In this document: piece by piece, positions 1 through 8,427 of the stretch
Numbering within the stretch: the first letter of the stretch is position 1
Layout of the letters: every line of letters starts with the position of its first letter
Origin: Cerasicoccus arenae
GTDB taxonomy: Bacteria; Verrucomicrobiota; Verrucomicrobiia; Opitutales; Cerasicoccaceae
Direction of reading: 5' to 3'
DNA: 64,000 bases
Assembly (NCBI RefSeq): GCF_014651635.1
Contig: NZ_BMXG01000005.1
Location: 163,181-227,180 of the forward strand
Translations under genes and position numbers: made by a program
The notes under the pieces: model-generated
Seen by the model: only the letters and a program-made list of their open reading frames with translations
Told to the model about the DNA's origin: nothing
Databases searched by the model: none

Positions 1-1245
1 CGAGAAAACAGCCACCTGAAATTTATCGGTGGTGAACTTGCTCGTCATGGATTAGCGCTACGTCGCAATACGAGTTGCCGTGATACGCGAGACGAGATCA
101 TACAGGCATTTCGCGAAGCCTGGATGACTGCGGACATCGTCATCACCACGGGTGGCCTCGGTCCCACGAGTGACGACAATACCCGCGAGGTCATTGCCCA
201 CTGTCTTGGCTTGGAGCTGGATTTCGTCCCCGAGATCGAAGAAACGATTCGCGCTCGGTTCGACCGAATGGGCCGCACCATGAGCGAGAACAATCTCAAG
301 CAGTGCTACCTGCCGCGCGGTGCCGAGCTGCTGCCCAATCCCTACGGAACAGCACCGGGGATTTATCTACAACTTGAGGGTAAGCGCTTGTTCATGCTTC
401 CCGGGCCTGCTTCTGAGCTGCGCCCGATGTTCAAGGAGCAGGTTCTCACCCGTATTTGCGCGGACGGTTTTTGCAGTCTGGATGACGCCTACCTCCAAAT
501 TCGTACGATGGGCGTCGGCGAGAGCGCCCTGGAGACTAAGTTGTTGCCGATTCTCAACGCCAACCCCGATGTTCAAGTTGCTTATTGCGCACATCAGGGA
601 ATGGTCGATCTCCGCCTTAGCTTGGACAGCATGCCCATCGACTTCGAGCGTTTACGTGCTGTTGGCGATGAGTGCCGTGAAGTGCTGGGCCCGGACTTTG
701 TTTGTTTTGGGCACTGCCACTTGGCCAAGGCGATTTTTAATTACCTGCGTGCGCATGAACGTACGCTCAGCGTAGCGGAGTCCTGCACCGGCGGGCTGCT
801 CTCCAATGCCTTTACGGACATCCCAGGCGCGTCCAAGGTCTTCGCTGGTGGCTTTGTCTGTTACAGCAATGAATCCAAGATGGAAATGCTCGGCGTGCCG
901 GAATGCATCCTCCAGCAGCACGGCGCGGTCAGTGCGGAATGCGCAGTCGCGATGGCTGATGGTGCTGCAGAGCGCCTTGGCACGGACTACGCACTTTCTG
1001 TAACGGGCTTTGCTGGCCCCTGCGGTGGCACGCCCGAGAATCCCGTGGGCACGATTTACATTGGTTACCACAGCCCCTTGGGCAGTTGGTGCGTGCGTAT
1101 GGTCCGCCCGGGTGAGCGCACTACCGTCAAAACGTTGGCCGTGAATCGCGCTCTCGACGTCATGCGTCGCAAACTTCACAAATATAATCTTGGAGAGGCC
1201 CTCGCCTGTGAATGCAAGGCCGAGGAAGCAGAAGTAGCGGAATAA
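1..1245 (+). CDS. cinA: CinA family protein (nicotinamide-nucleotide amidase), 5' end missing
   Basis: The reading frame is open from the first base, so the gene starts upstream; 414 residues are present and about 20 are probably missing. The N-terminal half is a molybdopterin-binding-like (MoCF) domain with TTGGLGPTSDD near residue 50. The C-terminal CinA domain starts near residue 255 with SVAESCTGGL, followed by SVTGFAGP and GTIYIG. In this family the C-terminal domain deamidates nicotinamide mononucleotide and the N-terminal domain acts on ADP-ribose. It is cytoplasmic and takes part in pyridine-nucleotide salvage. The first internal ATG (124) falls inside the conserved domain and is not the real start. 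glpD follows 37 bases downstream on the same strand. Confidence 0.93.
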   Translation, partial: RENSHLKFIGGELARHGLALRRNTSCRDTRDEIIQAFREAWMTADIVITTGGLGPTSDDNTREVIAHCLGLELDFVPEIEETIRARFDRMGRTMSENNLKQCYLPRGAELLPNPYGTAPGIYLQLEGKRLFMLPGPASELRPMFKEQVLTRICADGFCSLDDAYLQIRTMGVGESALETKLLPILNANPDVQVAYCAHQGMVDLRLSLDSMPIDFERLRAVGDECREVLGPDFVCFGHCHLAKAIFNYLRAHERTLSVAESCTGGLLSNAFTDIPGASKVFAGGFVCYSNESKMEMLGVPECILQQHGAVSAECAVAMADGAAERLGTDYALSVTGFAGPCGGTPENPVGTIYIGYHSPLGSWCVRMVRPGERTTVKTLAVNRALDVMRRKLHKYNLGEALACECKAEEAEVAE

Positions 1246-1282
1246 TTCGACAAGTCTGGCGTTTCCCAGTAAGAATCCCCTT

Positions 1283-2845
1283 ATGAATCGAGACCGTGCC
1301 CTTGACCAACTAAAGAATCACGACGAGCCTTTTGACTTCGTCATCATTGGGGGGGGGGCAACTGGCCTCGGGTGTGCGGTGGATGCCGCGAGCCGTGGGC
1401 ATTCTGTTGTGCTGATCGAGCAGGCGGACTTCGCTAAGGCCACCTCCAGCCGCAGCACAAAGTTGGTCCACGGCGGTGTGCGTTACCTTAAGCAGGGAAA
1501 TATTTCTCTGGTGCTGGAGGCCTTGAAGGAGCGCGGGCGGTTATGCGTCAATGCGCCGCATTTGGTCAGCCATCAGGCGTTCATCGTGCCGATTTACAGT
1601 TGGTGGGAGGGGCCGTTTTACGGGATCGGGATGAAGGTTTATGATATGCTTGCAGGCAAGCTGGGCCTCGAAACCTCGCAAAATCTTTCGCGTAAGGAGA
1701 CCTTGGAGCGTATTCCGACGCTGGAGCAAGACGGTCTCCAGGGGGGGGTGATTTACTACGATGGTCAGTTCGACGACTCGCGATTAGCGGTCAACCTTGC
1801 TCAGACGGTGTTTGATCAGGGCGGCATCGCGGTTAATTACGTGAAGGCCGTCGGGTTGGAAAAAGAAGCGGGCTTGATTTCGGGCGTCGAATGCGAGGAT
1901 GTCGAAACGAATGAACATTTCCACATCCGCGCCCGTGCGGTGATCAATGCAACGGGCGTCTTCACCGATGGCGTGCGTCACATGGACGATCCCAGCGCCC
2001 AGGGGATGGTTGCCGCCAGCCAAGGCGTGCACCTCGTGTTACCCAAGGAATTCGTTCCAGGCGACGCTGCGGTAATGGTTCCCCATACGACTGACGGGCG
2101 CGTGCTGTTTGCGGTGCCGTGGCATGATCACGTGGTCGTCGGCACTACCGATACGCCCACGGAAAACATCGATTTGGAGCCACGGCCGCTGGAGGAGGAG
2201 ATCGATTTCATTCTCGCCAATGCCGCGCAATATTTAGCCCGTGATCCGAAACGCAGCGATGTGCTTAGTGTTTTTGCGGGGTTGCGCCCATTGGTTAAAT
2301 CTTCGGGATCCGGCAACACGGCGGCAATCTCACGGGACCACACCATTGTTGTTTCAGACAGTGGTTTAGTGACGATTTGCGGCGGCAAATGGACGACCTA
2401 CCGCAAGATGGCCGAGGATTGCATTGACCACGCTGAGATGATTGCCGGGCTTGAACAGCGCCCTTGTGTGACAGCGGAGCTGAAAATTCATGGCCATACC
2501 GATAGCCCGACGAACGACCATCCGCTGTTGAGTCTATATGGGAGTGACGGGCTGGAGATTCATGCTGCTGCGAAAGCTCATCCTGAGCTGGCGGCGCTGC
2601 TGCACCCGGACTTGCCCTACACTGTGGGCGAGGTTCACTGGGCTGTGAAGCACGAGATGGCGCGTAAGGCCGAGGATGTGTTGGCGCGACGTATGCGCGC
2701 ATTATTTTTAAACGCTCAGGCCGCGCATGATTGCGCTCAGTCAGTGGCGGATATAATGGCCGGAGAGTTAGGACACAGCACGGATTGGGCGACGGCCGAA
2801 GCCCAGCGTTTCCAGAAATTGGCCAGCGGTTATATGGTTAAATAG
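1283..2845 (+). CDS. glpD: Aerobic glycerol-3-phosphate dehydrogenase
   Basis: This FAD enzyme oxidises sn-glycerol 3-phosphate to dihydroxyacetone phosphate at the inner membrane face and passes electrons to quinone. The 520 residues match the usual family size. The FAD-binding GGGATG lies at residues 23-28, followed by TSSRSTKLVHGGVRYL, a typical GlpD signature. FAGLRPLVK and a C-terminal DAO_C region (WAVKHEMA) are also present. The three glycines are written as a run of ten G bases (1349-1358), and a second run of eight G lies at 1741-1748. Both keep frame here but are slippage-prone. No glpF or glpK is beside it. Confidence 0.95.
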   Translation: MNRDRALDQLKNHDEPFDFVIIGGGATGLGCAVDAASRGHSVVLIEQADFAKATSSRSTKLVHGGVRYLKQGNISLVLEALKERGRLCVNAPHLVSHQAFIVPIYSWWEGPFYGIGMKVYDMLAGKLGLETSQNLSRKETLERIPTLEQDGLQGGVIYYDGQFDDSRLAVNLAQTVFDQGGIAVNYVKAVGLEKEAGLISGVECEDVETNEHFHIRARAVINATGVFTDGVRHMDDPSAQGMVAASQGVHLVLPKEFVPGDAAVMVPHTTDGRVLFAVPWHDHVVVGTTDTPTENIDLEPRPLEEEIDFILANAAQYLARDPKRSDVLSVFAGLRPLVKSSGSGNTAAISRDHTIVVSDSGLVTICGGKWTTYRKMAEDCIDHAEMIAGLEQRPCVTAELKIHGHTDSPTNDHPLLSLYGSDGLEIHAAAKAHPELAALLHPDLPYTVGEVHWAVKHEMARKAEDVLARRMRALFLNAQAAHDCAQSVADIMAGELGHSTDWATAEAQRFQKLASGYMVK

Positions 2846-2914
2846 GCAGTCTGTATCAGAATAATAAGTTTTAAGGGTAAAGGAATTACTTAAAACGCCG
2901 TAAGTAATGGAAGT

Positions 2915-3691
2915 TTGAGTATCAAAATACATAGCGTTTATTTGTTGTCGCTTTTTTTTATGACCACGTGCGTTGCTTCTACGCTTGATTGGGACGCATT
3001 GAGCTGGACGCCTGGCTCTACGAGCCAGACCTACAATAATGTCGATGGTAGCGGGGTAAATGTCACGATAAGCATATCGGGTGGCTCTTTTTTAACAAAT
3101 TATCCGCAGTTAAACACTGACACAACGGGTGGAGTATCGCCCGCCCAGAAGTCACTGCAGCTTTATATTAATGAATCCTCGCAGGGCAATGGAGCTACAG
3201 TTACCATTAGCTTTTCATCCGCAGTGAATAGCTTGACGCTTAATCTTTACGATGTGGACACTGGCTCGGGTGGTTTCTTCTCTCGAACCTTTCGAGATCA
3301 AGTTAACTTCAACCAGACCCCTAGCTCGTTGACTGGAAGTAGCGCGAATGGTGTTTTTGGCGATACCGTTCTTGGCCTGTACGAGAATGACAGCACGAGC
3401 AGTGGTGGCAATGTTACTGCGGTCTATAATGGGCCTGTGAGCAGTGTGTCGTTTTTCTACGGTGCGGGAATTTGGACGCAGTCGAATCCGGCTGGGCAGG
3501 CCATTTCGTTGGCTGACTTCACTTTTACCAGTCCGATTCCAGAACCATCCACCTATCTCTTTGGCGGATTGTTGATGGGCTTTGTAGGCCTACATATTTG
3601 GCGCAGCCTAAAGAGCCAGAAAGAGGCTTCACATAACGCGGATGACGGAGGCAAAAGCACTCCATCACGATACGCTGCATCGGCTTTATAG
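2915..3691 (+). CDS. Secreted PEP-CTERM domain protein
   Basis: The 258-residue protein has an N-terminal signal peptide (about residues 1-22), a beta-rich, Ser/Thr/Gly-rich body with no recognisable enzyme domain, and a C-terminal sorting signal. That signal is PIPEPSTYLFGG followed by a hydrophobic stretch and a basic cluster. In PEP-CTERM systems an exosortase recognises it and the protein is exported or surface attached. The start is TTG at 2915, the only start that keeps the full signal peptide. Unusually, about 24 residues follow the basic cluster, where most family members end. No exosortase gene is in the window. It converges on the helicase gene with a 14-base gap. Confidence 0.75.
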   Translation: MSIKIHSVYLLSLFFMTTCVASTLDWDALSWTPGSTSQTYNNVDGSGVNVTISISGGSFLTNYPQLNTDTTGGVSPAQKSLQLYINESSQGNGATVTISFSSAVNSLTLNLYDVDTGSGGFFSRTFRDQVNFNQTPSSLTGSSANGVFGDTVLGLYENDSTSSGGNVTAVYNGPVSSVSFFYGAGIWTQSNPAGQAISLADFTFTSPIPEPSTYLFGGLLMGFVGLHIWRSLKSQKEASHNADDGGKSTPSRYAASAL

Positions 3692-3705
3692 GGGCGAGCT
3701 TTTTA

Positions 3706-4926
3706 TTAACGGCGACGGCCGAAACCGCCTGGCTTGTCGTTGAATCCACGATTGCGTTTTTTACGGGCAATTGCGGTTCCTGGCATGCGTAGGTCTGGCT
3801 CGCTGCGATAGCGGAAATCTTCCAATTTGCGACGTGGGATCGGCCGTTCAATGTAGCGTTCAATCGCGTCGAGGAATGCTAATTCATCCGTGGAATAAAG
3901 CGTGTAGGCTTCGCCTTCGGTGGCGGCGCGTCCGGTGCGGCCAATGCGGTGCACGTAGTCTTCGGGATTCTGGGGCACGTTGTAATTGATGACGTGCGAG
4001 ATGCCGGAGACATCTAGCCCACGTGAAGCAATATCTGTCGCGACGAGGATTTCGTATTTGCCCTCCTTGAAGCCTGCTAATGCCTCTTTACGCTCACTTT
4101 GAGAGCGGTCTGCGTGCATTGTGGTGACGGAGTGGTCGTGGTCCTGGAGCCAGCGAGTAACGCGGTCGGCGTCAATCTTGGTCCGGGTGAAAATTAGCAC
4201 GCTATTATAATCGAACTTTTCCAGCATGGCCAAGAGCAGGTCATACTTTTGGATGCCATCGACAGGGTAAATCGCGTGGTCAACGGTGTCCGCGGTTTTG
4301 CTGTTGGAAACGATTGCAATCCGTTCTGGGTCCGTGAGCACCCAATTAGCCAGTGACTGAATCTTGTCCGGCAATGTGGCGGAAAAGAGCAAGGTTTGGC
4401 GTTCTTTGGGGCAGTAGCGCACGATGTCCGCCACTTGGTCGATGAAGCCCATGTCCAGCATGCGGTCGACTTCGTCCAGAATGAGGATTTCCAGGTGGTC
4501 GAGGCAAAGGTTTTTCTGCTGAAGGTGGTCGATCAGGCGGCCAGGGGTCGCTACGACAATGTCGGCACCGGCTTCAAGGGCTTGTAGCTGGGCACCATAT
4601 TTAACACCACCATAGATGAGGACTTTGGTCAGGTCGAGGTGCTGGCCGTAGTATACAAGCTGCTCATCCACCTGCCCGGCGAGTTCTCGCGTGGGCTCCA
4701 GGATAAGGGCCCGGGGGCAGTTGGGAGAGTGCTTCTCGAGTTTGGAAAGAAGCGGCAGGGTGAAGGCTGCGGTCTTGCCAGTGCCAGTCTGCGCTGAGCC
4801 GATCACGTCTTTACCGGACATCACTACCGGGATCGCTTGTTCCTGGATCGGTGTAGGGTTAACGTAGCCTTTATCGCGGACTGCCTGCACCACGGCTGGC
4901 AGCAAATTCAATTCATCAAATGTCAT
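3706..4926 (-). CDS. DEAD-box RNA helicase, RhlE-like, with a DEVD motif II
   Basis: This ATP-dependent RNA helicase of 406 residues acts on structured RNA in the cytoplasm. A Q motif (PTPIQEQ) lies near residue 25, motif I AQTGTGKT near 45, PTRELAG near 78, SATLP near 180 and HRIGRTGRA near 325. Motif II reads DEVD instead of DEAD, which I checked on the minus strand around 4470. The tail is short and Arg/Gly rich, as in small RhlE/CshA-type proteins, so rhlE is a likely but unproven name. It faces away from the sigma-factor gene across a long spacer. Confidence 0.88.
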   Translation of the reverse strand: MTFDELNLLPAVVQAVRDKGYVNPTPIQEQAIPVVMSGKDVIGSAQTGTGKTAAFTLPLLSKLEKHSPNCPRALILEPTRELAGQVDEQLVYYGQHLDLTKVLIYGGVKYGAQLQALEAGADIVVATPGRLIDHLQQKNLCLDHLEILILDEVDRMLDMGFIDQVADIVRYCPKERQTLLFSATLPDKIQSLANWVLTDPERIAIVSNSKTADTVDHAIYPVDGIQKYDLLLAMLEKFDYNSVLIFTRTKIDADRVTRWLQDHDHSVTTMHADRSQSERKEALAGFKEGKYEILVATDIASRGLDVSGISHVINYNVPQNPEDYVHRIGRTGRAATEGEAYTLYSTDELAFLDAIERYIERPIPRRKLEDFRYRSEPDLRMPGTAIARKKRNRGFNDKPGGFGRRR

Positions 4927-5294
4927 GGAAAACGTCTGTTAATAAACGTAATCGTTCGTAAGGAAAGGAAATTCGCGGATGTGGGCCATGGGGAGTGTTT
5001 CGAGGGGGGGGGTATTGAAGGCGAGATGGGCTGTTTTTTTTTAAGTGCATAATCCTTAAGTTATTCTTTATTAATTGCTTATGGGGTTTTTTAATTGGTG
5101 GTGCTCGCTGTTGAGGGACGAAAGCCTTGTATTGGGTGCCTTTCGTGGGGTGGAATGACCCGAGAAATCAGGTTAAGGTTACCGAGAAAGTGCAACTTTT
5201 GGGTGGATGGGGTGTTTTTGAAGATGTGAAAGCTGCTCAGTCCCACGCGCTTCCAGCTTGGCAATCGTCAAATGGCAGCGTTAAGGTAACCACT
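4927..5294. other. Spacer between divergent helicase and ECF sigma genes
   Basis: No convincing gene lies in these 368 bases. They contain a run of nine G at 5004-5012, a T-rich stretch at 5033-5042, AT-rich sequence around 5050-5095 suited to promoters, and two near copies of TTAAGGTWACC (5173-5183 and 5281-5291). The second copy also supplies an AAGG ribosome-binding site for the sigma-factor start at 5295. An in-frame upstream ATG at 5127 exists, but the extra 56 codons look non-coding. Confidence 0.45.
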
Positions 5295-5876
5295 ATGTCT
5301 GATGACCCCGCCACCAAAGACGACGCTGCCGAGCCAGATGTCGACGCTGAGCGCATGCTCCGCGTGGGGCAGGGTGACCAGCAGGCGCTACGGGAGATCA
5401 TAGAACATTGGCAGGGGCCTATGATTAATTTTTTCTACCGTTCGTTACGTTCGGTGGAGGCCTCGGAAGACCTAGCGCAAATGGTATTCATTCGCATTTA
5501 TCGTGCAGCTGAACGCTATCAACCGACCGCGAAATTTTCCACGTATCTCTTCCATATTGCACGGCGGGTGCTGATTAATGAGTTTCGTCGGCAGAGTCGC
5601 AAGCCATTGGATAGCATGGACCCGGCGGATTTGCAGGCTTCCACGCCGGGCCGTGACAAATTACAGTTGATGGAGCTGGAGGAGGCCTTCGCTCAGGCTC
5701 TGGAAACGCTACCCGAAAACCAGCGGACAGCGATTCTTTTGCTCAAGCAGCAGCAACTCAGCTACGAGGAAATCGCTTTGACGATGGAAGCTTCCGAGGC
5801 CGCCGTCAAAAGCTGGATTCACCGTGCGCGCCAGAAGCTGAAAGACGAATTAGCTGATTTTTACCGCCCCGAATGA
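5295..5876 (+). CDS. ECF-family RNA polymerase sigma factor
   Basis: The 193-residue protein has sigma-70 region 2 (residues about 25-95; SEDLAQMVFIRIYR, then FSTYLFHIARR) and region 4 (residues about 125-185; TLPENQRTAILL, YEEIA, AVKSWIHRARQKL). It lacks regions 1 and 3, as expected for extracytoplasmic-function sigma factors that direct RNA polymerase to stress or envelope genes. The ATG at 5295 was chosen because an AAGG site precedes it and region 2 starts soon after; an in-frame ATG at 5127 is further upstream. The next two genes look like its membrane anti-sigma factor and an accessory periplasmic protein. Confidence 0.9.
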   Translation: MSDDPATKDDAAEPDVDAERMLRVGQGDQQALREIIEHWQGPMINFFYRSLRSVEASEDLAQMVFIRIYRAAERYQPTAKFSTYLFHIARRVLINEFRRQSRKPLDSMDPADLQASTPGRDKLQLMELEEAFAQALETLPENQRTAILLLKQQQLSYEEIALTMEASEAAVKSWIHRARQKLKDELADFYRPE

Positions 5877-5944
5877 CCTAATTGTCTATACCAACACCTA
5901 AACGAAGATATTTCACCGATCCATCGACTTAATCCTGACTTTTT

Positions 5945-5970
5945 GAAACTTTTTCACACAAAAAGCGTTT
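5945..5970 (+). promoter_or_regulatory. Possible ECF-type promoter before the anti-sigma gene
   Basis: GAAACTT (5945-5951) and CGTTT (5966-5970) are separated by 14 bases and sit about 18 bases before the ATG at 5988. The layout resembles ECF promoters, which have AAC in the -35 element and CGT near -10. Self-regulation of the operon by its own sigma factor would fit. The match is partial. Confidence 0.3.
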
Positions 5971-5987
5971 GCGCTAAGTAGAACATC

Positions 5988-6641
5988 ATGAACCAGCCCG
6001 AACATAGCTCCGATCCTCTGGATCAGCTCTTGGCCAGCCAGCCAGTGACGCCAGCGCCCGACTTTGCGGCGCGGACTTTGGCGCGCCTGATGGCCGAGGA
6101 AACCGCGCAAAAGGGCGGTGGCGAGGCGTTTGATGCCGAGCTGGATGAATTGTTGGCCATGCAGCCCATTGCCCCCTCTGGCCAATTGGCGGACCGTGTT
6201 TTAGCTGAACTGAATGCTAAAGAAGTCACCCAGCCGGAGGATGACAATAAAGTGGTTGGCTTCCCTTCGTGGGTGGTCGCCATTGGTGGAATTGCTGCCG
6301 CGATGGTTATTGGCATGTTTTGTTTCATTACGCTCTTTAAATACGCTGATCATCAGCGGTCCAGCGAGACGTTCGCCTCGACAACAACCGCAGCACCCGT
6401 CGTGGAAACGCCCGGAATTGAGCCGATTCCTGAAGTCGTTGAATTAGTGATGGTTGCGGATAATGTTAGTCGAGATGCATCCGTAACGTCGGTTCGTGAA
6501 ATCCTTATTGATGAAGGATTATCGCCGAGTTCCGAAGTGTTGGAGTACGAAACAGTGCTCACGCTGGACGATACGCTGGGCGACATTTTGCTCCTCGCAG
6601 ACATTGATACGCTGGATACCCTCCAAGCCTTCCTTAACTAA
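5988..6641 (+). CDS. Putative anti-sigma factor, single-pass membrane protein
   Basis: No named domain is recognised in these 217 residues. An acidic cytoplasmic N-terminal part (1-90) contains two similar repeats, DPLDQLLASQPVTPAPDFAA and DELLAMQPIAPSGQLADR, each followed by an A/V-L-A-rich helix. One membrane segment lies at about 92-115, followed by an acidic periplasmic part. Position directly after an ECF sigma gene and this topology suggest an anti-sigma factor that binds the sigma factor with the repeats. The classical zinc-binding anti-sigma motif (HxxxCxxC) is absent. It ends four bases before the next gene, so the two are probably co-translated. Confidence 0.6.
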   Translation: MNQPEHSSDPLDQLLASQPVTPAPDFAARTLARLMAEETAQKGGGEAFDAELDELLAMQPIAPSGQLADRVLAELNAKEVTQPEDDNKVVGFPSWVVAIGGIAAAMVIGMFCFITLFKYADHQRSSETFASTTTAAPVVETPGIEPIPEVVELVMVADNVSRDASVTSVREILIDEGLSPSSEVLEYETVLTLDDTLGDILLLADIDTLDTLQAFLN

Positions 6642-6645
6642 AATC

Positions 6646-7374
6646 ATGAGCGCGCAATATTTCAGTCCCCGATTCTTTCTCAGCCTCACCGTTAGTGTGC
6701 TGGCGGTAGGATGCCTGTGGGCGGACCAACCTCGCTACCCTGGGCTGGATAATCCTTTTAATGCACCTCCAGCGCGCAAAAGGGAAATGCGCCCGCCGCC
6801 GCCGTTACCCGATACGCCTGCGGCCGCGGAAGGTGCCAAGCAACTGATGAGCGAGCTCAATGTCGACGACTCCAGCGAGTACTACGACGCAGAGGCCAAG
6901 GTGTCGATCGAGCAGCTTTATGCGTTGGAGCGATTTCTAGAAACACCACCTGACCAATTAGCACGCATCCGCGAGACCATTGTTCGGGTCGAAGCCATGA
7001 CCCCTGAAGAGCGGGCTGCCATGCGGGAGAAAATCCAAGCTTTCCGCCGTTTGCATCAGGAGAAGATTGATAAGGTCCGGGCTGCGCATGTGCGCTGGAA
7101 ATCCTATGAACCAGCGGATCGCCGACTGCTGCACCGCTACGTCATGAGCTTGCCCAAAGAACAGGCAAAGGAAATTCGGGAGCAGACGATGGCCATGAGC
7201 CCCGAGGAGCGTGAAGCGTTTTTTCAGGCCTTGCTCACCAAGGCCAAGGAAGCAGAGGCTCAGGGCGCTTTGCCAGACTTGCCGGATTCCGTCCGCAACT
7301 GGCGTGATCGCAAAGGCGATGGGCAACCGTCTGAACGTCTTGACGTCCGTCGGGATACGCCGCCTGCACCTTAA
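6646..7374 (+). CDS. Secreted DUF3106-like protein of the ECF sigma operon
   Basis: The 242-residue protein has a signal peptide (residues 1-25, ending near VGCLWA), a Pro-rich linker, and a charged helical body with repeated TPEERAAMREKIQAFR and SPEEREAFFQ units. Such Glu/Arg-rich repeats resemble DUF3106 proteins, which often sit next to ECF sigma genes. A role as periplasmic sensor or chaperone is inference only. The ATG at 6646 was chosen because it lies four bases after the anti-sigma stop and starts a clean signal peptide; a longer frame (6496) overlaps the upstream gene. Confidence 0.65.
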   Translation: MSAQYFSPRFFLSLTVSVLAVGCLWADQPRYPGLDNPFNAPPARKREMRPPPPLPDTPAAAEGAKQLMSELNVDDSSEYYDAEAKVSIEQLYALERFLETPPDQLARIRETIVRVEAMTPEERAAMREKIQAFRRLHQEKIDKVRAAHVRWKSYEPADRRLLHRYVMSLPKEQAKEIREQTMAMSPEEREAFFQALLTKAKEAEAQGALPDLPDSVRNWRDRKGDGQPSERLDVRRDTPPAP

Positions 7375-7777
7375 TTTGGGTTTGGCTTTTCGCGCTGGTG
7401 AAAAATGTCGGATTGGCGTTTGGCGAAAAATAATTTCATCAGGATATTACTGATGGTGATGGCCTTGCGTGTGCACGGCCTGTTTTTGCGGAAAACTTTT
7501 GAACAGTAAGCAATGGGCAGCGTCTATATTAGCGTTACTCCCCCATTGAAATTCACGCTCCCAAGTGGAGAGTGGCAATCAAAGTAGCATAGCATAGCAA
7601 CCAAAGTAACAGGCAGAGTCTTAGCTGGATCTGTCGTCTGTGTAGAGCCGTCTTCCTCCCTTGGAAGGCGGCTCATACATGTATATGGAGTTTTTCGGGG
7701 TCGGAATTGTAAAAGTCAGGTGGCGCAGCGACTTTCTCTGGTCAATGTGGGCGAGTCATGGATAATGCTCAACCAGC
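7375..7777. other. Intergenic spacer with a strong hairpin
   Basis: No gene is supported. A 12-bp hairpin lies at 7645-7656/7663-7674 (GAGCCGTCTTCC paired with GGAAGGCGGCTC, one G-T pair, loop TCCCTT). It lacks a T-run, so it may be the end of the sigma operon transcript, the 3' end of a small RNA, or a processing site. Short repeats of AGCAT and CAAAGTA occur at 7575-7610. Confidence 0.5.
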
Positions 7778-8239
7778 ATGCAAAGAGTCGAACGAGAGTC
7801 CCAATGCCTATTGTTCATATGCACAGGCAACTATTACCGTAGTCGGTTTGCGGAGGGGCTGTTTAATCATTTAGCGAGTCAGGAGGGTCTGCCTTGGTGG
7901 GCTTATTCGCGTGGGTTGAACATCAACTGGATCATCGATAACACTCAGATCTCGCCGTTTACCGAGGGGGCACTGGTTGGTCGGGGCATTGACCTCGTGC
8001 ATACGGGTTCCCGCCGGATGCCCTTGTCGCGCATGGACTTGCATGGTGCGGATCGAGTGATCGCCTTGAAGCGTGATGAGCATCACCCAATGCTGGCGCA
8101 TCAGTTCCCCGGCTGGGAAGAGCGGGTAGAATACTGGACTGTGCACGATGTGGATTTTGCCACGCCAGAGGTCGCTCTGCCTGAGATTGAAGCCCTTGTA
8201 GGCGGCCTGATCGATGAGTTGCGTCCCAAGATGGCCTGA
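7778..8239 (+). CDS. Low-molecular-weight protein-tyrosine-phosphatase-like protein
   Basis: The 153-residue protein starts with the phosphate-binding loop CTGNYYRSR (C15 in the CX5R pattern), the nucleophile loop of LMW phosphatases and arsenate reductases of the same fold. Most relatives have CxGNxCRSP, so the two tyrosines and the missing proline are unusual. A later acidic segment (VHDVDFATPE, about residues 122-131) sits where the general-acid Asp is found. The substrate is unknown; protein tyrosine phosphate or a small phosphoester is possible. The start at 7778 has no clear ribosome-binding site. It converges on gmk. Confidence 0.75.
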   Translation: MQRVERESQCLLFICTGNYYRSRFAEGLFNHLASQEGLPWWAYSRGLNINWIIDNTQISPFTEGALVGRGIDLVHTGSRRMPLSRMDLHGADRVIALKRDEHHPMLAHQFPGWEERVEYWTVHDVDFATPEVALPEIEALVGGLIDELRPKMA

Positions 8240-8261
8240 TTGCGGTCTATTAAAACGACGA

Positions 8262-8280
8262 CGGCTCCTATTTGGAGCCG
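8262..8280 (-). terminator. Hairpin between convergent genes
   Basis: A perfect 7-bp stem (CGGCTCC/GGAGCCG) with loop TATTT lies between the phosphatase and gmk. Read on the minus strand, a TTTT run follows six bases after the stem, so it could stop transcription coming from gmk; on the plus strand no T-run follows. Confidence 0.4.
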
Positions 8281-8427
8281 CCGCCTACCTGAACCTGCTA
8301 TTCTGATGTTTGAACTTGGTCGGCTGTCGAAAGACACCGTTACCTTATTCGATAGTAAGAGTAGGCGGTAGGAGCTTTATTCCAGAAAAACGAATTTTCG
8401 TAAAAAAGTTCCAGAAGTTGCTGTCAG

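Noticed and set aside
7720..7733. 14-base identity GTGGCGCAGCGACT with 30506-30519 (inside attC-like site D)
   Set aside because: A 14-base match between two places in a 64-kb window is expected by chance, and no flanking similarity exists.
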